From Herpetosiphonaceae bacterium (GTDB lineage: Bacteria; Chloroflexota; Chloroflexia; Chloroflexales; Kallotenuaceae), in assembly GCA_030147335.1 (NCBI GenBank), contig JASKZZ010000417.1, positions 1-5,249 of the forward strand: a DNA stretch of 5,249 nucleotides. Direction: 5' to 3'. Numbering within the stretch: position 1 is the stretch's first letter; each line of letters starts with the position of its first letter. This document shows, one piece after another, positions 3,694 to 5,249 of this stretch. The notes beneath the pieces are model-generated. The model did not search any database, was not told the DNA's origin, and saw only the letters and a program-made list of their open reading frames with translations. A program made the position numbers and the translations under genes.

Positions 3694-5097
3694 CTACTTG
3701 CCGCTGAGCAAATGGTCAATCGCGTCTGCAAGCTGCTGTAATGTAGCAACGTAGTGAACGGCATCCATTTTCGGCGCGTACTGCTGCATATCGCTGTCGC
3801 CAGTACCCCACATTCGTTCCTGCTCAGGCGTGAACCACAGCACTCGTCGCGCGTGGCGCTTAATCGTATCAATGCAGTCGATGCGCGGATCGTTGTAGTT
3901 GTTACGTCCGTCGCCAAGCACAATCACCGTGGTGCGACGGTCAACAGCGTCAAGATGCTGGCGGCAAAACGTCGCAAGGCTAGAGCCAAGATCGGTCGAG
4001 TAGTAGCCCGGTGGAATACGCTGCAATACGCCCTGGATTGCTTGCTGCGGACGTTGGCCCGTAAAATCCTGTGTAATATCGTGCATATCTTCGATAAACG
4101 CGAATGAACGTGTCCGCGACATGACATCTTGCAGCTCGTACATCAGCGTCAGCATAAACGTGGCGTGTGGCCGCATCGAGGTTGAGATGTCGCAGATCAC
4201 TGCCAGCTTTGGCTTGAGCCGCTTACGCCGGTAACGCAGCTCGATTGGCACGCCGCCATAGCGCTGCGCGCGCCGAACAGTGGCCTTGGCATCCAGTGAA
4301 CCTGCACGGTGCCGCCGGTTACGCAAGGAGGCGCGCGTGCGTAGCCGAGCGGCCATACGCCGCACCTCGTCACGCAGCATATCGATCTCGCGCGCTCCCA
4401 GCTGATCCAATGGTCGATTCGCAAGATCATTGATTGGATCACGCTTCATATATTCAGCCAGCTGCTTTGCCAGGCCCTGGCCAACGAACTGCTCGATCTG
4501 CTGCTCCAGCGTTTCGGCATTTCCTTGAGCGATCTCGCGAACTTGCTGACGACCTTCACGGCCCATACCCTGCTGTTGAAGGGCTTGCTCAAGCTGTTGC
4601 AATAACTCCTGGAGCTGCTGGAGGCCAAGCTGCCGCTCCATGTGGCTTTGAATCTGACGGCGTATATATGGCGATGCACTTTGCGCGCGCTGCATTCCGG
4701 CCTGTTGCGCCATCTGCTCCAATTCTTCGCGGGTCAGACCTTGACCGCTCATCAGCCGCTGGAGCAACTCACGGAGCTTGGTATTTAGCTGTTCCATCAT
4801 CTGCTGTGTGGCTTGATCGAGCTGCTGTTGCTGCTGCTCATTCAACTCACTGCCGTCACCCTGAGCTTGCTGCATGGGCGGTGTGCCAATGTTGAAGAAC
4901 ATCGGAAATAGCTGCTCAAACGTCGGAAAGTCGGTGCGTTCCTTGATTAATGTGGTTCGCAGCGCGGCCTTGAAGCCGTTACGGTCCTCAATGCCCATTG
5001 TTTCGAGCGCACGCATCCCGTCAGCGCTTTCAGCTAACGAAACCCGCACACCCGCGCCGCGCAGCGCCTGGACAAATTCAACGATCCGTTCATCCAT
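3694..5097 (-). CDS. CoxE-like protein with C-terminal von Willebrand A (VWA) domain
   Basis: This 467-residue protein is of the CoxE-like VWA type. Residues 1-70 form the usual N-terminal helical part ('VRVSLAESADGMRALETMG', then 'FPTFEQLFPMFF'). Residues about 76-212 are helical and glutamine-rich (39 of 137 are Gln, including five in a row at 88-92). A basic stretch (about 243-296, with 'ASLRNRRHRAG' and 'ELRYRRKRLKPK') leads into the VWA domain. The metal-ion-dependent adhesion site is complete: Asp303, Ser305 and Ser307 in 'CDISTSM', Thr368 in 'YYSTDLGSS' and Asp396 in 'VLGDGRNN'. There is no signal peptide or membrane segment, so it is cytoplasmic. Such proteins normally pair with a MoxR AAA+ ATPase as metal-insertion or complex-remodelling chaperones (CoxD/CoxE in CO dehydrogenase maturation, RavA/ViaA). 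No MoxR or CO dehydrogenase gene lies inside the window, so the client is unknown. The ribosome site is modest (GGTGA a few bases before ATG 5097). Confidence 0.92.
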   Translation of the reverse strand: MDERIVEFVQALRGAGVRVSLAESADGMRALETMGIEDRNGFKAALRTTLIKERTDFPTFEQLFPMFFNIGTPPMQQAQGDGSELNEQQQQQLDQATQQMMEQLNTKLRELLQRLMSGQGLTREELEQMAQQAGMQRAQSASPYIRRQIQSHMERQLGLQQLQELLQQLEQALQQQGMGREGRQQVREIAQGNAETLEQQIEQFVGQGLAKQLAEYMKRDPINDLANRPLDQLGAREIDMLRDEVRRMAARLRTRASLRNRRHRAGSLDAKATVRRAQRYGGVPIELRYRRKRLKPKLAVICDISTSMRPHATFMLTLMYELQDVMSRTRSFAFIEDMHDITQDFTGQRPQQAIQGVLQRIPPGYYSTDLGSSLATFCRQHLDAVDRRTTVIVLGDGRNNYNDPRIDCIDTIKRHARRVLWFTPEQERMWGTGDSDMQQYAPKMDAVHYVATLQQLADAIDHLLSGK

Positions 5098-5109
5098 AAT
5101 TCACCAGGG

Positions 5110-5165
5110 AGCAATGAGCACACGCAGCATAACTAGCCGGCTCATTGCTTGTACATTATTGCTTG
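5110..5165. repeat. Iterated ATTGCT / AGCAAT elements upstream of the VWA gene
   Basis: AGCAATGAGC (5110-5119) is an exact inverted copy of GCTCATTGCT (5140-5149), with a 20-base spacer. ATTGCTTG occurs twice as a direct repeat (5144-5151 and 5158-5165, 14 bp apart). The cluster lies 13-68 bases upstream of the VWA start codon. It could be an operator or a leader hairpin, and may also contain the end of an upstream gene. Function is inferred. Confidence 0.55.
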
Positions 5166-5249
5166 GGCTTGCCCCATGTTACCGTACTTACAAGCTGCAT
5201 CGACACGTAGCCGTCTTGCGCAAACGGTGATACCAATGCTGTCATTTCG
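5156..5249 (-). CDS. Possible C-terminal end of an upstream gene (partial)
   Basis: On the minus strand one frame entering from the window edge is open for 30 codons and ends in TAA at 5158-5156, 58 bp before the VWA start. Its residues ('TALVSPFAQDGYVSMQ' and onward, ending 'TWGKPKQ') look protein-like but match no family I recognise. A second frame is also open here (to TGA 5144-5142), so the reading frame is uncertain. In related loci a MoxR ATPase often precedes CoxE-like genes, but these residues do not let me claim that. Confidence 0.3.
   Translation of the reverse strand, partial: EMTALVSPFAQDGYVSMQLVSTVTWGKPKQ

Noticed and set aside
3453..3923. Long minus-strand open frame of 156 codons ending with the small membrane protein
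   Set aside because: Its upstream part overlaps the VWA coding region in another frame and has a low-complexity, Cys/Ser/Thr-rich composition. The strong ribosome site at the internal ATG 3575 marks the real start.
4434..4895. Plus-strand open frame of 153 codons opposite the VWA gene
   Set aside because: It is the antisense shadow of the glutamine-rich region, has no ribosome site and no recognisable motifs.
5142..5249. Alternative minus-strand frame open from the window edge to TGA at 5144-5142
   Set aside because: Its composition looks less protein-like than that of the frame ending at 5156, though neither can be confirmed from so few codons.
1..5249. CRISPR array, transposon ends, tRNA or rRNA, phage or toxin-antitoxin genes
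   Set aside because: No regularly spaced direct repeats, transposase motifs, cloverleaf-like sequences or phage-type proteins were recognised anywhere in the window.

Overview
The window is a bacterial chromosomal segment of moderate GC content with strong AGGAGG-type ribosome binding sites. I cannot fix the taxon from sequence alone. The thioredoxin and CoxE-like VWA proteins, together with the short 'TTGGTTCT' repeats in one gene gap, would fit Chloroflexota (for example a Herpetosiphon- or Chloroflexales-like genome), but this is a low-confidence inference.

Layout: (1) 1-545, minus strand: 5' part of a dienelactone hydrolase-family alpha/beta hydrolase, cut by the window edge. (2) 687-2581, plus strand: three consecutive, divergent Dps/ferritin-like genes (Dps-A, Dps-B, Dps-C), separated by gaps of 116 and 84 bp that carry a perfect palindrome, a small hairpin at a Shine-Dalgarno site and a family of short inverted/direct repeats. 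(3) 2677-3006, plus strand: a classical small thioredoxin with its own likely promoter and a strong intrinsic terminator. (4) 3073-3456, plus strand: a small VOC/glyoxalase-fold protein. (5) 3453-3575, minus strand: a 40-residue single-pass membrane protein that overlaps the VOC gene tail to tail. (6) 3694-5097, minus strand: a 467-residue CoxE-like protein with a glutamine-rich helical middle and a C-terminal von Willebrand A domain with a complete MIDAS. (7) 5156-5249, minus strand: possibly the last codons of another gene.

Functionally the plus-strand block reads as an oxidative-stress and iron-handling neighbourhood: Dps proteins for iron oxidation/storage and DNA protection, thioredoxin for disulfide reduction, and a VOC protein of unknown substrate. 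The most notable signal is within the Dps trio. Dps-B and Dps-C keep all four classical ferroxidase ligands (His, His, Asp, Glu), while Dps-A has Gln, Glu and Val in place of the first three. Dps-A nevertheless shares most of its C-terminal helix with Dps-C. This suggests a specialised or non-ferroxidase subunit, perhaps part of a mixed cage. That idea is inference and needs testing.

No rRNA, tRNA, CRISPR array, insertion sequence or prophage gene was recognised. No gap between genes exceeds 300 bases.
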